The notes: generated by a model from the sequence alone, not told the origin. A DNA stretch of 64,000 bases from Rhynchopus sp. YZ270_cl-10 (GCA_964035575.1 OZ037895.1:992001-1056000); one strand, 5' to 3'; shown: positions 1-9,372, numbered from the stretch's first letter. Numbers and translations: made by a program.

Positions 1-1298
1 ACGGCGACAGCTTCGAAGCAGACGGCTACACCGCAAACAGAGCGTGCTGCACGTGTGGTGGGGGGGACACGTCGTCACCGCCACCAACTCCACCAACCCC
101 ACCTGCAACATGCACGTCGCGTGTGCGCAAGGAGTGGAGACAGCTATCGACGGCAGAGAAGGCACTCTTCATGAAGGCTGTGCAGCTGCTGAAGACGACG
201 ACTGCAGGGTCCGCAACGCAGTCGGCAAAGGGTGGCTACGACAAGTACCCGACGATCCACGGGAAGGACTCGTCGTACCTGCAGGCACACGGGACAGGGA
301 TGTTCCTCCCGTGGCACAGAGTCTTCATCCAGAAGTTTGAGGACGACCTGCGTGCGCTAGGTGCAGAGTTTGCGTGTGTGACGCTCCCGTACTGGGACTG
401 GTCGATTGAGGAGGCGGCTGGGGCAGCGTGGGACCCGGCCTTGTGGAACAGCAACACAGACCCTGCAAGCGGCGAGTTCATCGGGTTCGGGTCGGTGTAC
501 AACGGACGGTCGAAGGCAGACAAGTGCAACGGCCCCGTGGACGGGACGGGAGGGTACCACAGCGATGGGTGCTGTGTGTCGGACGGTCCGTTCCGCAAGG
601 GTGCGTGGGTGCACTCGCACGAGACAAGCGGCTCCCTGCCGGTTGGCGACAAGGGGGACTGGCCGCTGGACAACAAGTGTCTGTTCCGCTACTTTGCGAA
701 CGACAACCTGGTGCGCAGCACTGCAACCCAGGCAGCCGACTTCCTCCCGCAGGCAACCTACGGGTACGACACAAACACGAACCCTGGGTTCAGAAACGTC
801 CTTGAGGACAAGGAGCACTCGGAGATCCACGCGCGCATTGGCGGCTACATGATCACGAACTGGAGCCCCGAGGACCCGATCTTCTTCCTGCACCACGCGA
901 ACATTGACCGTCTGTGGGCGATGTGGCAGGTGTGCCAGGGCCACGACAGCGCAGCAGGGAACGTGAAGTACGACGCAGGCCCGCCCGTGGCAGGCACCAG
1001 CACAGGGCTGAACGACGAGATGAGCTACCACAACTTCTACGACCGCACAGGTGGCGCAACGACGGACCCGCAGCCTGCACAGTGGAGCGGCTTCACACCT
1101 GCCAAGGTGTGGGACCTCCACCACGCAGACCTGTACGCACACTCCGGTCCCACCGGCCCGAAGGTGCAGTACGAGATCAACGACTTCAACGGAGGAAGTG
1201 CCTGGACCTCCGCATGCCCTAACGTTGACGCTACCGGCCAGGCAAACTGGTTTGTGGCAAGGCCACCCACAGTCTCCTCCCTTCTGGGTGGGAAGTAG
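1..1298 (+). CDS. Tyrosinase-like copper oxidase, 5'-truncated by window
   Basis: The reading frame is open from base 3 to a TAG at 1296-1298 (431 residues visible), so the start lies upstream of the window. A Cys-rich piece (ACCTCGGG, about bases 42-65) and a Pro/Thr linker precede the tyrosinase central domain. The CuA site shows TIHGKD, AHGTG and FLPWHRVF (His codons near 258, 288 and 315), then LPYWDW. The CuB site shows EIHARIGGYM and FFLHHANIDRLWAMWQ (about 820-925). These are the six histidines of a type-3 dicopper centre, which oxidises phenols to quinones. The Cys-rich N-terminal piece suggests a secreted or surface protein; this is inference. No intron is seen. A hairpin (about 1336-1359) follows the stop. 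Family assignment is firm; substrate is unknown. Confidence 0.9.
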   Translation, partial: GDSFEADGYTANRACCTCGGGDTSSPPPTPPTPPATCTSRVRKEWRQLSTAEKALFMKAVQLLKTTTAGSATQSAKGGYDKYPTIHGKDSSYLQAHGTGMFLPWHRVFIQKFEDDLRALGAEFACVTLPYWDWSIEEAAGAAWDPALWNSNTDPASGEFIGFGSVYNGRSKADKCNGPVDGTGGYHSDGCCVSDGPFRKGAWVHSHETSGSLPVGDKGDWPLDNKCLFRYFANDNLVRSTATQAADFLPQATYGYDTNTNPGFRNVLEDKEHSEIHARIGGYMITNWSPEDPIFFLHHANIDRLWAMWQVCQGHDSAAGNVKYDAGPPVAGTSTGLNDEMSYHNFYDRTGGATTDPQPAQWSGFTPAKVWDLHHADLYAHSGPTGPKVQYEINDFNGGSAWTSACPNVDATGQANWFVARPPTVSSLLGGK

Positions 1299-2579
1299 TG
1301 AAGGAGTGAAGGAGTGAGAGCGTACGATGCTGAGGAAAGAAGGACATTGGTCTTTCTTTGCGCTTTATTGTTGTTATTATTATTGCGGTGCCTGCTTCTG
1401 TGGAGGCGTTTTGCACCTTCAGCTTTGCTGATTTATAGTTCCCATCTGTTTTTTTTTTATAGTGTACCCACGCTTCCCCCTCAGCCATGATCATAGGTGG
1501 AAAGTGTGTCAAAGATACGTGCTGTGTGTGTTTTCTCTATTCCACTCTTTCTCTTTTCCCTTTCATTCATTTTATCAAGGGTGTGTGTTGTGCTCGTTTC
1601 TGTGTGTGCGCTGTGTGTGGGTGTTGCAGACGCAACAACGCATGTCCTGTCCGCCACATAGTGGTCGATAGGGTATAGTGACAGAGAGCTGTCTGCAACA
1701 ATCAATTTCTGAAGCCCCACACAGCAATTCAACACCACGCACAGAACGGGCTTGGCAGAAACACCTATTATGTTCCCTTTCCATTTTCCATTTTCCATTT
1801 TCCTCTTTCATTTCCATTTGATTTTCTTTTTTTTTTATTGTTGACAAATGTGTCGTGTGACAATGGCCCGTCCATATTCGTCTCGAGTGGAAATGTAAAA
1901 TCAAACCCCAAGAAATACAAACAGAGTGCCCACAAATGACACACGTGTCATTTCTGAGAGGCCAAGAGTTTTTATTCGCAAACCCTTTTTCTTTTGAAAA
2001 GATGTCTGCGCCCTTTAGGCCACATTATCTTTTCAAATGTTCGATTATTTTTTTTCTTGACCCACGTTGCGGTGATGTGCAGTGTTCACTGTCTTTTCTA
2101 TTATTTGCTTCATGTGCGTAAACTGAAAAATCACAAAAAACAACGTCAGATACTTCTGGAGTGAAGGAAGGAAGAGTGATATCAGCACACCACGTTCACG
2201 TGACAAAGTTGGTCTTTCATTTTATCAGTTATTATTATTTATCTCGCTTTTTGCTTTTGCTTTTGCTTTTATGGAATGTTGGATGCACACGTTGTTCTCT
2301 TTTTTGTGTTCTACAGACACAAAAGAAGGAAACGAACGGTTGCAGACCTGCACCAAATCAAAAAGCAACACGTGTATGCAGTGGTATACCATTGCATCAC
2401 ATTGCAAAGCAACGACACTGTTGTCCCAGATGCTACAACCAACAAAGCATTGGTGTCAACACTGACAGATGATTGTTGATATTGCAAAAACAAAGACCAT
2501 ATTTATTGTAACCTTCTCCCCATGTCACCTCATGACCACTCACACAGCACACCCCACACACAACACAAACACACTCACA
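1299..2579. other. AT-rich spacer
   Basis: No gene is supported here. The stretch is T-rich with short ATTTTCC and GCTTTT tandem runs. It carries one family C element near its left end and the 5' flank of the first H1 gene at its right end. Confidence 0.6.
1386..1425 (+). repeat. Family C dispersed element (C1)
   Basis: Shows the C pattern: GCCT pairs with AGGC inside an outer GGTGC/GCACC stem, followed by TTCAGCTTTG. It lies about 90 bp behind the tyrosinase stop, so it may be in that gene's 3' UTR. Confidence 0.5.
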
Positions 2580-2846
2580 ATGCCGAGGTTCGAGTCGATT
2601 GCGATTGCCAAGCCTGATGAGAAGCGCTCTGCCAAGATCAAGGCGGCAGCGAAGGCGAGGAAGGACGCTGTGAGGATTGCAGTGAACAAGGTGAAGGAGG
2701 CTGAGAAGCAGAAGCGTGCGGACGCCAGGGCCAAGAAGGCGGCGAAGAAGGAGGAGAAGGCGAAGAAGGCAAAGAAGGCCAAGAAGACCACCACGAAGAA
2801 GAAGGGAACCTCCACGAAGAAGAAGGCCAAGACCACGAAGAAGTAA
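2580..2846 (+). CDS. Histone H1-like tail protein (copy 1)
   Basis: Encodes 88 residues. A short N-terminus (MPRFESIAIAKPDEKRSAK) is followed by Ala/Lys helix and ends in KKAKKTTTKKKGT-type repeats. There is no winged-helix globular domain; such tail-only H1 proteins are known in kinetoplastids and some other protists, where they compact linker DNA. The ATG at 2580 is chosen because the 22 bp before it and the whole coding sequence recur at the second copy (10063). It heads the histone island, upstream of H4. The call rests on composition and context rather than a conserved fold. Confidence 0.75.
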   Translation: MPRFESIAIAKPDEKRSAKIKAAAKARKDAVRIAVNKVKEAEKQKRADARAKKAAKKEEKAKKAKKAKKTTTKKKGTSTKKKAKTTKK

Positions 2847-2940
2847 GCGCACAGCAGCCGGAACGTGCTTGGCAATGTCGCACTGTGTGATGTGCACTGT
2901 GTTGTAACTTTTTGTGTTTCTTCTTGTAACATGTTCCTCT

Positions 2941-2983
2941 GTGGCTTGCGTGCAGGCCACGAAGAGGGGTGGAAATTCCCACC
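2941..2983 (+). promoter_or_regulatory. H1 copy 1 3'-flank double hairpin
   Basis: Hairpin 1: GTGGCTTGC pairs with GCAGGCCAC across a 2-nt loop (9 bp with one G-U). Hairpin 2: GGTGG (2968-2972) pairs with CCACC (2979-2983) across AAATTC. Both are kept at the second H1 gene although the sequence between the stop and the hairpins differs. Confidence 0.6.
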
Positions 2984-3144
2984 AGAAACAAATCCGAAGA
3001 ACAATAATCTTCATGTTAAACTGTAAAAAAATGTAAAAACAACGAACTGTGGCCTTCTTTTTGTTGTTACTTTGCTTCAAGCAATTTCTCATCACCCTCT
3101 TATCCTCTTCTCACAACCAGATAATACTATCTAAACACACAACA

Positions 3145-3486
3145 ATGGGTCCGTCGAAGTCTGCGAAGGGAAAGTCGGTTGCCTCCGGAAAGGCTGACAA
3201 GAAGACGACCGGAAGCCAGAAGCGCAAGGGCGCAAAGTCGAACAAAGGCCGTGGGATCACGAAGGGAAGCATCCGCCGTCTGGCCCGCCGTGGAGGGTGC
3301 AAGCGTCTTGCGAGCAGTGTGTACGACGAGGCAAGGGAGATCCTGAGGAACTTCGTGGAGCAGGTGATGAAGGACACCCACGCACTGATGGAGGTGCGTG
3401 AGAACGCCCCTGCGAAGACGGTGCGTGTGGAGCACATCCTGTACGCCCTGAAGAAGCGTGGCCGCACTCTGTACGTCTCCAAGTAA
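3145..3486 (+). CDS. Histone H4
   Basis: Encodes 113 residues against about 102 usual; the extra length is in the N-tail. The tail lacks the SGRGKGGKG pattern and instead has GSQKRKG, resembling trypanosomatid H4. The fold is clear: GRGITKGSIRRLARRGG, then SSVYDEAREILRNFVEQ, and the C-terminus YALKKRGRTLY. The insertion RENAPAKT replaces the usual EHAKRKT region. The start is the first ATG, 24 nt behind CCAG|ATA (AG at 3119-3120), a likely trans-splice acceptor. It is the only H4 gene in the window although H1, H2A, H2B and H3 are all present at least twice. Identity is firm. Confidence 0.95.
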   Translation: MGPSKSAKGKSVASGKADKKTTGSQKRKGAKSNKGRGITKGSIRRLARRGGCKRLASSVYDEAREILRNFVEQVMKDTHALMEVRENAPAKTVRVEHILYALKKRGRTLYVSK

Positions 3487-3544
3487 GCTGTGACGTGACA
3501 GCAAACGTGAGCTTTGTCTTTCTACTCTTTTCTATTGTTCCAAG

Positions 3545-3610
3545 CTGTGCTGTTGCAGGACTGCATGCATTTGCTTTCATGCGCCAGCACAGTGGCGTAA
3601 TTGACGCCAC
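3545..3610 (+). promoter_or_regulatory. H4 3'-flank double hairpin
   Basis: Hairpin 1: CTGTGCTG (3545-3552) pairs with CAGCACAG (3585-3592). Hairpin 2 abuts it: GTGGCG (3592-3597) pairs with CGCCAC (3605-3610) across TAATTGA. It starts about 60 bp after the stop. Confidence 0.6.
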
Positions 3611-3759
3611 ATTTTTTCTTTAAAAAACACAAACCACAATGCGAAACCTGCTCCCTCCCCTCTTTACGGTAAGAACGTAGCACAAACAACTGAGCACACC
3701 ACCACAACCACAACCACCACCAGATACTTTTCGTAAAAACACCTCAAAAACCCAACAAA

Positions 3760-4218
3760 ATGGCACCATCATCGCCGAAGAAGTCCACAGGAGCAAAGAG
3801 AGGCCCGAAGCGTGACAAGAACGGGAAGAGGATCAGGAAGCCGAACTACAAGAGCTACTCGACCTACGTGCACAAGCTGATGACGAAGACCTTCGGAGTG
3901 AAGGCGTCGACGAAGGCGGGAAAGAAGAGCTCTGTTGCGATCACGTCGCGTGGGATGGGGATTGTGAACTCGTTTGTGGTGGACCTGTTTGAGCGCATTG
4001 CGGAGGAGGCGGGCCGTGCAAACCACTTTGCGGGCCAGAAGACACTGCGCAGCGGTGCCATTGTGGCGGGTGTGAAGATGCACTTCCCCGACGAGATGGC
4101 GTCGCACGCCCTGTCTGCAGGAGTTGCTGCCGTGGCCAAGTACGCGAAGGCCCTGAAGGCGAAGGGCAAGAAGGGCAAGGGATCCCCGACGAAGAAGAAG
4201 GGATCCCCGAGGAAGTGA
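3760..4218 (+). CDS. Histone H2B (copy 1)
   Basis: Encodes 152 residues. A Lys/Arg-rich N-tail leads into the histone fold, with YSTYVHKLM (alpha-1), TSRGMGIVNSFVVDLFERIA (alpha-2, strikingly trypanosomatid-like) and HALSAGVAAVAKYAKALK (alpha-C). The C-terminus carries two SP[TR]K motifs, unusual for H2B, which normally ends at the alpha-C helix. The ATG is 36 nt behind CCAG|ATA (AG at 3722-3723). That leader is nearly identical to the one before copy 2. Followed by H2A on the same strand. Confidence 0.94.
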   Translation: MAPSSPKKSTGAKRGPKRDKNGKRIRKPNYKSYSTYVHKLMTKTFGVKASTKAGKKSSVAITSRGMGIVNSFVVDLFERIAEEAGRANHFAGQKTLRSGAIVAGVKMHFPDEMASHALSAGVAAVAKYAKALKAKGKKGKGSPTKKKGSPRK

Positions 4219-4290
4219 AGCAACTAAATGTGACCTTCACATGATGACGACCTGATGGATTGTGAAGTGTTGACTTGTGGGTTTGACACA

Positions 4291-4335
4291 CGACCCCCCT
4301 GTTTCATACACGGGGGCGTGGGTGGTACTGCCGCC
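4291..4335 (+). promoter_or_regulatory. H2B copy 1 3'-flank double hairpin
   Basis: Hairpin 1: a CCCCC tract at 4294-4299 pairs with GGGGG at 4312-4316. Hairpin 2: GGTGG (4321-4325) pairs with CCGCC (4331-4335) across TACTG. Hairpin 2 is identical at H2B copy 2 while hairpin 1 differs in sequence. Confidence 0.6.
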
Positions 4336-4478
4336 GTCTTTTTGTAAAGCAAAAAAAGCAAACAGAAAAAGCGAACTTACTTTTGGTTCTTCACCCTCCC
4401 TCAACCCCCCCGCATGTCACCCCCACACACTTTCCTGCTTCCAGATATTCCAACACCAACACACCCTCAAGACAAACA

Positions 4479-4964
4479 ATGGTCGGCGCAAAGAAGGGAG
4501 TGAAGAGGGGACCGTCTGTGTCTCTGTCTGAGATGTCTGGTCTGACCTTCCCTGTGGGACGTGTGGGCAGTGCGCTGAAGAAGGGAAGGTACGCAAAGCG
4601 TGTGAGCCCCACTGCGGCAGTGTTCCTGACGTCTGTGCTGCAGTACTGCACAGGCGAGCTTCTGAACGTGTCTGCAAAGGCAGCGACGTCGGGGAAGAAG
4701 GCGAAGAACAAGAAGCAGCACCAGATCAAGCCCCGCCACATCTGCGTTGCCGTGCGTGAGGACAAGGACCTTGGCGACCTTCTGTCGAACGTGACGATTG
4801 CGGGTGGAGGTGTGGGTGGAGGAGTGCACGAGGCGCTGAAGGCGACTGACAAGAAGTACAGGAAGAAGTCCTCTGGCAGCGTGACGAAGAAGACGAAGAA
4901 GTCGAAGGGGAAGAAGAGCAAGAAGTCGAAGGGCTCCCCCAAGAAGTCGTCCCCGAAGAAGTAA
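4479..4964 (+). CDS. Histone H2A (copy 1)
   Basis: Encodes 161 residues. The core is recognisable: GLTFPVGRVGSALKKGRYAKR, VFLTSVLQYCTGELLN, IKPRHICVAVREDKDLGDLL and VTIAGGGV. Loop 2 has an extra basic stretch (SGKKAKNKKQHQ). Several acidic-patch positions are changed (see findings). The tail ends in SPKKSSPKK, the minor-groove-binding SPKK type. The start follows CCAG|ATA (AG at 4443-4444) by 35 nt. Copy 2 encodes the same protein. Confidence 0.94.
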   Translation: MVGAKKGVKRGPSVSLSEMSGLTFPVGRVGSALKKGRYAKRVSPTAAVFLTSVLQYCTGELLNVSAKAATSGKKAKNKKQHQIKPRHICVAVREDKDLGDLLSNVTIAGGGVGGGVHEALKATDKKYRKKSSGSVTKKTKKSKGKKSKKSKGSPKKSSPKK

Positions 4965-5024
4965 GCGAGCACGCTCTCGACATCCGTCTGCTGAGTTTGC
5001 CTCCAACTATTTTTGTATTTGAAC

Positions 5025-5070
5025 CCTCACACCCGATATGAGGGTGTGAGGTGGTGTGACTGCGCACCGC
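5025..5070 (+). promoter_or_regulatory. H2A copy 1 3'-flank double hairpin
   Basis: Hairpin 1: CCTCACACCC (5025-5034) pairs perfectly with GGGTGTGAGG (5042-5051). Hairpin 2: GTGGTGTG pairs with CGCACCGC across ACTG (5051-5070, two G-U). Same two-part layout as at the other histone genes. Confidence 0.6.
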
Positions 5071-5199
5071 ATATGTGACAAAAAAAGAGCAGCGGAATCC
5101 TATTTTTCTTTTCTTGCCCTTCACCACACCCAGACACAAAGACAAAGACAAATACAAACCACACCCGACAGATTACCAAGACAACAACCACACAACAAG

Positions 5200-5640
5200 A
5201 TGCCACGCACACCTGCCAAGTCAGCGAAGAAGTCGCAGTCGTCGACTGGAAAGGACGGTGAGCAGAAGAAGAGGAAGCCGATGACAAAGCTGAACTACAA
5301 GCCCGCTGAGAAGAAGGACAAGAAGGGGAAGGTGGTGAAGAAGTCTGGCCGCTGGTTGCCCGGAACTGTTGCGATGCGTGAGATCAAGGCACTGCAGAAG
5401 GGGACACAGCTGCTGATCCAGAAGGCGCCCTTCCAGCGCCTTGTGCGTGACGTGATGGACAAGCACAAGCAGGACATGCGTTTCCGTGCGTCTGCCCTTG
5501 AGGCGATGCAGGAGGCAAGCGAGCAGTACCTGATCAGCGTGTTTGAGGGTGCCGTGATCCTGCAGCTCCACAGGAAGAAGAAGACCCTCATCCAGAAGGA
5601 CCTCAGCTACACCATCCGCATCCGTGGGGACAACCTCTGA
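5200..5640 (+). CDS. Histone H3 (copy 1)
   Basis: Encodes 146 residues against 135 usual. The N-tail (MPRTPAKSAKKSQSSTGKD) has none of the ARTKQTARKS marks. The core is canonical: SGRWLPGTVAMREIKALQ, LLIQKAPFQRLVRDV (alpha-N), FRASALEAMQEASEQYL and a C-terminus TIRIRGDNL. The ATG follows ACAG|ATT (AG at 5170-5171) by 29 nt. The spacer back to H2A is almost identical to the one before H3 copy 2, so the two genes were duplicated together. Confidence 0.95.
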   Translation: MPRTPAKSAKKSQSSTGKDGEQKKRKPMTKLNYKPAEKKDKKGKVVKKSGRWLPGTVAMREIKALQKGTQLLIQKAPFQRLVRDVMDKHKQDMRFRASALEAMQEASEQYLISVFEGAVILQLHRKKKTLIQKDLSYTIRIRGDNL

Positions 5641-5714
5641 GCTGCCTACCTGCTGCTCCAATGACGTAGCCTTTGTGTTCTTCCTGCTCCCCTCCTCCCC
5701 TGCCCCCTTCCCAA

Positions 5715-5750
5715 CTTTGCACCTCTGTGCAAAGGGTGGTTTTATCCGCC
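5715..5750 (+). promoter_or_regulatory. H3 copy 1 3'-flank double hairpin
   Basis: Hairpin 1: CTTTGCAC (5715-5722) pairs perfectly with GTGCAAAG (5727-5734). Hairpin 2 abuts: GGTGG (5735-5739) pairs with CCGCC (5746-5750) across TTTTAT. Confidence 0.6.
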
Positions 5751-5951
5751 GCACTGCCATAAAGCACTCCACATCCCCCCCTTGCTCTGCACGTTATGAC
5801 ACATTACATCGCCTGTGTATGCCCACTGCGCAACGATGATATCTCCATTTGCTGCACATACAAACTCAAGTCAAGCCGACGTCCCTTCATGACTTCACCA
5901 CACCAAACAGGTCTTTGTCACACTTATCTTATCTTATCTTATCTTTACATA

Positions 5952-7052
5952 ATGTCTGTCACCCCATGGATTGCGGAGTACCTGTGGATCAGCGGCGCAA
6001 ACACATACACGGACCTGCGGTCTAAGTACAAGACCGTGACGAACGTGGCGCTTGAAAAGGCCACCGTGAAGGACATGTCGGTGTGGAACTTCGACGGGTC
6101 CTCGACGAACCAGCACCGTGGAGACAACACGGAGATCATCATCCACCCTGTGGCGATGTACCCCCACCCCACGCTTGACAACGCGAGGGCCGTGCTGTGT
6201 GAGTGCTACTACCCTGACGGCACTGTCGAGAAGGGCAACACACGTGCCATTGCGAAGAAGCACTTCGACGAGCACCCAGAGGATGAGCCCTGGTTCGGCC
6301 TTGAGCAGGAGTACTTCATCTACAAGAACGGCAAGCCCTACATGTGGCCCGAGAACGGCTTCCCCGCCCCCCAGGGAGACTACTACTGCGCGAACGGTGC
6401 ACAGGTGTGCGGAAGAGAGCTTGCCCTCGAGCACTACCTTGCGTGCCTGAAGTGCGGACTCAAGATCTCTGGTGTCAACGCCGAGGTTGCCCCTTCCCAG
6501 TGGGAGTTCCAGATCGGACCCTGCACCGGCATTGAGCAGGGTGACCACATGACGATGGCACGCTGGATCTTCCAGAAGATCGCAGAGAAGTACGGACTCT
6601 CGATCAACTACGACCCGAAGCCTATCAAGGGCGACTGGAACGGATCAGGCTGCCACATGAACTTCTCGACGAAGGCGATGCGTGAGGAGGGCGGCATGAA
6701 GGAGATCACTGCTGCGTGCGAGCGTTTGAAGAAGACGTTCCTGGACGACGTGAAGTTCTACGGAGGCGACAACAACGAGCGCATGACCGGCGCACACGAA
6801 ACCTCGAAGCTGAGCGAGTTCACCTACGGAGTGGGCACCCGCCACACATCATGCCGCATTGGCAACGACATTGCACGCGACGGAAAGGGATACTTCGAGG
6901 ACCGCCGCCCTGCATCCAACATCGACCCCTACATCGCCACTGCACGTCTGTACACATCGTCGATGGGATACGACGGCCCTTCCCCCGACTCTCTTGAGAA
7001 GCAGGCGTGGTGGGCAGAGCTCGAGGCAGAGGCAGCAAGCATGTCCGCCTGA
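5952..7052 (+). CDS. Glutamine synthetase, eukaryotic type II
   Basis: Encodes 366 residues, normal for GSII. It joins ammonia to glutamate using ATP. Visible signatures are WNFDGSSTNQ near residue 38, GLEQEYF, NAEVAPSQWEFQIGP, NGSGCHMNFST (the ATP/glutamate motif, usually NGAGxHTNxS) and FEDRRPASNIDPY near the C-terminus. The ATG at 5952 is chosen because the family begins shortly before the beta-grasp domain; upstream in-frame sequence is low-complexity. It sits inside the histone island between the two H2B-H2A-H3 sets, with no obvious functional reason. A 7-bp hairpin (GAACAGA/TCTGTTC) follows the stop, but without the histone-type second stem. Confidence 0.97.
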   Translation: MSVTPWIAEYLWISGANTYTDLRSKYKTVTNVALEKATVKDMSVWNFDGSSTNQHRGDNTEIIIHPVAMYPHPTLDNARAVLCECYYPDGTVEKGNTRAIAKKHFDEHPEDEPWFGLEQEYFIYKNGKPYMWPENGFPAPQGDYYCANGAQVCGRELALEHYLACLKCGLKISGVNAEVAPSQWEFQIGPCTGIEQGDHMTMARWIFQKIAEKYGLSINYDPKPIKGDWNGSGCHMNFSTKAMREEGGMKEITAACERLKKTFLDDVKFYGGDNNERMTGAHETSKLSEFTYGVGTRHTSCRIGNDIARDGKGYFEDRRPASNIDPYIATARLYTSSMGYDGPSPDSLEKQAWWAELEAEAASMSA

Positions 7053-7964
7053 GCTGACTCCGTACATCTCAAAGAACAGATACCGTTCTGTTCAAGGCGA
7101 CGTTTTGGTAGGAGCATGCCATCATCTTCGCCTTTCTCTTTTCATCATAGGGGGGGTTTGTTCCTGAGCCCCCGTTCATCACATCTGGCAAATATTTCCT
7201 GGCCCGGTATTGTTCAATATTCTCAAATTAACCGAAAATTCGAAAAAAAAAATATCTATATTTTTTGCGTTGTGAGCGCTTCTGCCTGAAAGTGTTTTTT
7301 TTTTGTCTGCTTTATGAGTATTGTGTACAGTGCTGCGCAGCTTTTAGCCCGAGTTGTGGGAGGCTTTGGGAAACCGACCTCCTCACACGAAAGGGCTTGC
7401 GTGGCACGGCATCTTGCCATTTGCAGGATACATTTTTATTTTATCTTTTTTTGGGCAAAAGCTTCTTGCCATGTGGCAAATATCTTATCTCTTCCCCGTA
7501 TGCCTCCCCTTCCCCTGCCCTGTTTTTGTTTGTCACTGCAGCGTTGACTCTGCGTGGCGTTGCTGCGGGTTTACCGTGGCAATTTTACTCCTTTTTTTTT
7601 CTTCTTCTTTTTTATCGTTGACAACTGCTGTGCTTCTTAGCTGCAGAAAAGACAGTTCATATTTTACCAATCACCTCCCATCTTGTATTAGACGCTGCCC
7701 TCCTTCAGTCTCAGTATCGAGGCTTAGGAGCTTAGCGAAGTAATGCAATAACCACCAAGCGAAGTGTACCAAGAAGCACTACAATCGTGTGGATAGAGAC
7801 TTTCATTAAAAAATAAAAAAAGGCTAAAATTGGCAACAAAAAAAAAGGGGGTGGTGGGTCCGTTAGTTTCAGGTGAAAGTAAAACAATAACAAAAGGAAA
7901 AAAAATATTACAACCACAACCACCAGATACTTTTCGTAAAACACACCTCAAAAAACCCAACAAA
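7053..7964. other. AT-rich spacer before second histone set
   Basis: No gene supported; short open frames here are T-rich low-complexity. Only the last ~55 bp (the H2B leader with CCAG|ATA, AG at 7925-7926) matches the spacer before H2B copy 1, which sets the left limit of the duplicated block. Confidence 0.6.
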
Positions 7965-8402
7965 ATGGCACCATCATCGCCGAAGAAGTCCACAGGAGCA
8001 AAGAGAGGCCCGAAGCGTGACAAGAACGGGAAGAGGATCAGGAAGCCGAACTACAAGAGCTACTCGACCTACGTGCACAAGCTGATGACGAAGACCTTCG
8101 GAGTGAAGGCGTCGACGAAGGCGGGAAAGAAGAGCTCTGTTGCGATCACGTCGCGTGGGATGGGGATTGTGAACTCGTTCGTGGTGGACCTGTTTGAGCG
8201 CATTGCGGAGGAGGCGGGCCGTGCAAACCACTTTGCGGGCCAGAAGACACTGCGCAGCGGTGCCATTGTGGCGGGTGTGAAGATGCACTTCCCCGACGAG
8301 ATGGCGTCGCACGCCCTGTCTGCGGGAGTTGCTGCCGTGGCCAAGTACGCGAAGGCCCTGAAGGCGAAGGGCAAGAAGGGCAAGGGATCCCCGAGGAAGT
8401 GA
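7965..8402 (+). CDS. Histone H2B (copy 2)
   Basis: Encodes 145 residues, the same protein as copy 1 except that one seven-residue C-terminal repeat (TKKKGSP) is missing. The ATG is 39 nt behind CCAG|ATA, and the leader matches copy 1. Followed by H2A copy 2 and H3 copy 2 in the same order and spacing. Confidence 0.94.
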   Translation: MAPSSPKKSTGAKRGPKRDKNGKRIRKPNYKSYSTYVHKLMTKTFGVKASTKAGKKSSVAITSRGMGIVNSFVVDLFERIAEEAGRANHFAGQKTLRSGAIVAGVKMHFPDEMASHALSAGVAAVAKYAKALKAKGKKGKGSPRK

Positions 8403-8445
8403 AGCAGGTGATGCGATGTGGTGAGTTGGTGTTGCTTGTGCAAGA

Positions 8446-8489
8446 CACGGCCCTCTTGTTCTGCAAGGGGCGTGGGTGGTACTGCCGCC
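8446..8489 (+). promoter_or_regulatory. H2B copy 2 3'-flank double hairpin
   Basis: Hairpin 1 is formed by CACGGCCCT and AGGGGCGTG (one mismatch). Hairpin 2 is GGTGG (8475-8479) with CCGCC (8485-8489) across TACTG. The surrounding spacer is otherwise unlike that of copy 1. Confidence 0.6.
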
Positions 8490-8650
8490 GTAGCAAATAA
8501 TAAATGAAAACAACACAAAACAAAATAAAACAAGAGACTTTCCCTTCCCTTCCTTTCCCATCCCACCTAAACCCTTCTGCTGCCACTGTCACCACCCACC
8601 CATATTCTGCAGATATATTTATTTCCACCAACACACCCTCAAGGCAAACA

Positions 8651-9136
8651 ATGGTCGGCGCAAAGAAGGGAGTGAAGAGGGGACCGTCTGTGTCTCTGTC
8701 TGAGATGTCTGGTCTGACCTTCCCTGTGGGACGTGTGGGCAGTGCGCTGAAGAAGGGAAGGTACGCAAAGCGTGTGAGCCCCACTGCGGCAGTGTTCCTG
8801 ACGTCTGTGCTGCAGTACTGCACAGGCGAGCTTCTGAACGTGTCTGCGAAGGCAGCAACGTCGGGGAAGAAGGCGAAGAACAAGAAGCAGCACCAGATCA
8901 AGCCCCGCCACATCTGCGTTGCCGTGCGTGAGGACAAGGACCTTGGCGACCTTCTGTCGAACGTGACGATTGCGGGTGGAGGTGTGGGCGGAGGAGTGCA
9001 CGAGGCGCTGAAGGCGACTGACAAGAAGTACAGGAAGAAGTCCTCTGGAAGCGTGACGAAGAAGACGAAGAAGTCGAAGGGGAAGAAGAGCAAGAAGTCG
9101 AAGGGCTCCCCCAAGAAGTCGTCCCCGAAGAAGTAA
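8651..9136 (+). CDS. Histone H2A (copy 2)
   Basis: Encodes 161 residues, the same protein as copy 1 with only a few silent changes. The start lies 38 nt behind GCAG|ATA (AG at 8611-8612). The upstream spacer has diverged from copy 1, but the last 25 bp of leader and the whole 3' flank are conserved. Confidence 0.94.
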   Translation: MVGAKKGVKRGPSVSLSEMSGLTFPVGRVGSALKKGRYAKRVSPTAAVFLTSVLQYCTGELLNVSAKAATSGKKAKNKKQHQIKPRHICVAVREDKDLGDLLSNVTIAGGGVGGGVHEALKATDKKYRKKSSGSVTKKTKKSKGKKSKKSKGSPKKSSPKK

Positions 9137-9197
9137 GCGAGCACGCTCTCGACATCCGTCTGCTGAGTTTGCCTCCAACTATTTTTGTATTTTGAAC

Positions 9198-9243
9198 CCT
9201 CACACCCGATATGAGGGTGTGAGGTGGTGTGACTGCGCACCGC
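9198..9243 (+). promoter_or_regulatory. H2A copy 2 3'-flank double hairpin
   Basis: Same as at copy 1: CCTCACACCC/GGGTGTGAGG, then GTGGTGTG/CGCACCGC. Confidence 0.6.
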
Positions 9244-9372
9244 ATATGTGACAAAAAAAGAGCAGCGGAATCCTATTTTTCTTTTCTTGCCCTTCACCAC
9301 ACCCAGACACAAAGACAAAGACAAATACAAACCACACCCGACAGATTACCAAGACAATAACCACACAACAAG

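Noticed and set aside
7265-7743. Hydrophobic open frames before the second histone set
   Set aside because: Composed of T-rich spacer; overlapping frames of equal quality and no acceptor or codon bias.
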